Origin: an uncultured Roseburia sp.
GTDB lineage: Bacteria; Bacillota; Clostridia; Lachnospirales; Lachnospiraceae
Direction of reading: 5' to 3'
NCBI GenBank assembly: GCA_934309475.1
Contig: CAKRDK010000002.1
Span: forward strand, 1-64,000
Length of the DNA stretch: 64,000 bases
The notes under the pieces were generated by a model that saw only the letters and a list, made by a program, of their open reading frames with translations, ran no database searches and was not told the origin of the DNA. Shown one piece after another: positions 63,253-64,000 of the stretch; the first letter of the stretch is position 1; each line of letters begins with the position of its first letter. A program made the translations under genes and the position numbers.

Positions 63253-64000
63253 TTATGCTTCCGGTGCAACCCACTGGTCTGTGATTCCATCATGACGCCA
63301 CTGGTTGTCCTCCTCGTTATAGTCATCCACCAAAAGATACTGGTACTGGCTCGATGTCTTGAGCGCATCATAGACATAGCGGAGCGGTACCCACACACGG
63401 TTCTTCTCCGGTCCGCCCGGCTCCGTCAGAAAGACTTCGTCTGTCTCCTCATTGTAAAGCCAGATGTTCACGTAATGTCCGCTTGTATCTTTCCAGAATG
63501 TATCATCATTGTAGCTGCTCACCAGCACAATCGCAGACTGTGCATCCGCAATCTGCTGCCGGAATGCCTCATAGGAATCCGCCTTATAATAGACATCACA
63601 GGAAAAACCGCATTTCTGCAGGGTCACCTTCATGTCTCCCCAGCCGATTGCGCCACTCTGTTTGCTCGGATAATATCCGGATACCTGTGTCGCATATTCA
63701 TACATATCAAGCGGGGAACAGGTGTAATCCGTCAATGTACTGTAAATATTTGCCATACAGCACAATCCACATCCGAATCCGCCAAAGTAATTGCCCTTGA
63801 CATATTTCAAACACCACTCGCCTGACCATGTCACGCCATTTCCCCAGGACTTTGGTCCCTGCAAAAATGAGTAGACATCCTCTTCCTTTAAGGTATTTTC
63901 TAATGCCGCCATCACGAGAAGTTCCTGATTCTCCTGCACATAGGCCACCTCGTGCGTCCGGATATCCGCCATAATACCGGCATATAATTCTGTTGTAACT
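63253..64000 (-). CDS. C39-like cysteine peptidase family protein, 5' end beyond right edge
   Basis: About 249 residues are visible and the frame stays open to the edge (VTTELYAGIMADIRTHEVAYVQE), so ATG at 63972 is probably internal. GFGCGLCCMANIYSTLT (Cys near residue 68 of the ATG-started product), DTSGHYVNIW (His) and FLTEPGGPEKNRVWVPL (Asp/Asn region) are arranged as in papain-like C39 peptidases. No signal peptide can be judged. It may cleave peptides or be a non-peptidase relative. Function is not recognised beyond the fold. Confidence 0.65.
   Translation of the reverse strand, partial: VTTELYAGIMADIRTHEVAYVQENQELLVMAALENTLKEEDVYSFLQGPKSWGNGVTWSGEWCLKYVKGNYFGGFGCGLCCMANIYSTLTDYTCSPLDMYEYATQVSGYYPSKQSGAIGWGDMKVTLQKCGFSCDVYYKADSYEAFRQQIADAQSAIVLVSSYNDDTFWKDTSGHYVNIWLYNEETDEVFLTEPGGPEKNRVWVPLRYVYDALKTSSQYQYLLVDDYNEEDNQWRHDGITDQWVAPEA

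Overview
The window looks like a chromosomal segment of a gut Firmicute of the family Lachnospiraceae, closest in character to Roseburia or Eubacterium rectale. The grounds are a beta-mannan utilisation locus built on GH130 phosphorylases, a cellobiose 2-epimerase and CE2/CE17-type esterases, a relA-hemZ-hisS-aspS cluster, Lachnospiraceae families such as DUF4317 and DUF5721, Gram-positive signal and anchor sequences, strong GGAGG ribosome sites and moderate GC. The species is inferred from gene content only; there is no rRNA in the window.

Layout. 0-6.5 kb: the start of a chemotaxis receptor (cut by the left edge), an IS1634-like transposase with a damaged 5' end, a broken mazG behind an intact Fic gene, a DUF4317 protein and a CarD regulator. 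6.8-18 kb: housekeeping and metabolic genes (ECF S component with a class V aminotransferase, L-lactate dehydrogenase, SGNH/MBOAT acylation pair, folC, DegV, M18 aminopeptidase, cold shock protein, D-2-hydroxyacid dehydrogenase). 18-38.4 kb: the mannan locus. 38.9-44.4 kb: CapA-like protein, a PadR-DUF1700-DUF4097 envelope operon, a second DegV and a MalY-like enzyme. 44.7-49.9 kb: one giant wall-anchored pectinase (PL9 + CE12). 50.5-54.4 kb: an operon with a Q/N-rich membrane protein, an Lgt-like protein, a lipoprotein serpin, an ECF sigma factor and its likely anti-sigma factor. 54.5-62.2 kb: relA, MBL hydrolase, hemZ, hisS, aspS. 62.3-64 kb: a GNAT protein and a C39-like protein cut by the right edge.

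How the mannan locus works (family knowledge plus inference). A secreted GH5 mannanase cuts mannan outside the cell. A binding lipoprotein and two permeases import the oligosaccharides; no ATPase gene is present, so a shared one is presumably used. Inside, CE2 and CE17 esterases remove acetyl groups and GH36 removes galactose. The epimerase turns the reducing-end mannose into glucose, and two GH130 phosphorylases release mannose-1-phosphate. A phosphohexomutase makes mannose-6-phosphate, and the phosphomannose isomerase half of an unusual GH1-ManA fusion feeds it to glycolysis. An AraC and a LacI regulator lie inside the locus, and a 22-bp element (one mismatch) recurs at both divergent promoters.

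The most unexplained feature is a family of three about 320-bp structured palindromic repeats, all in the same orientation, between co-directional genes at 20.7, 38.6 and 50.2 kb. Their arms co-vary between copies, and two of them bracket most of the mannan locus. A second, unrelated fold-back element lies beside the first copy in the leader of the GH1-ManA gene.
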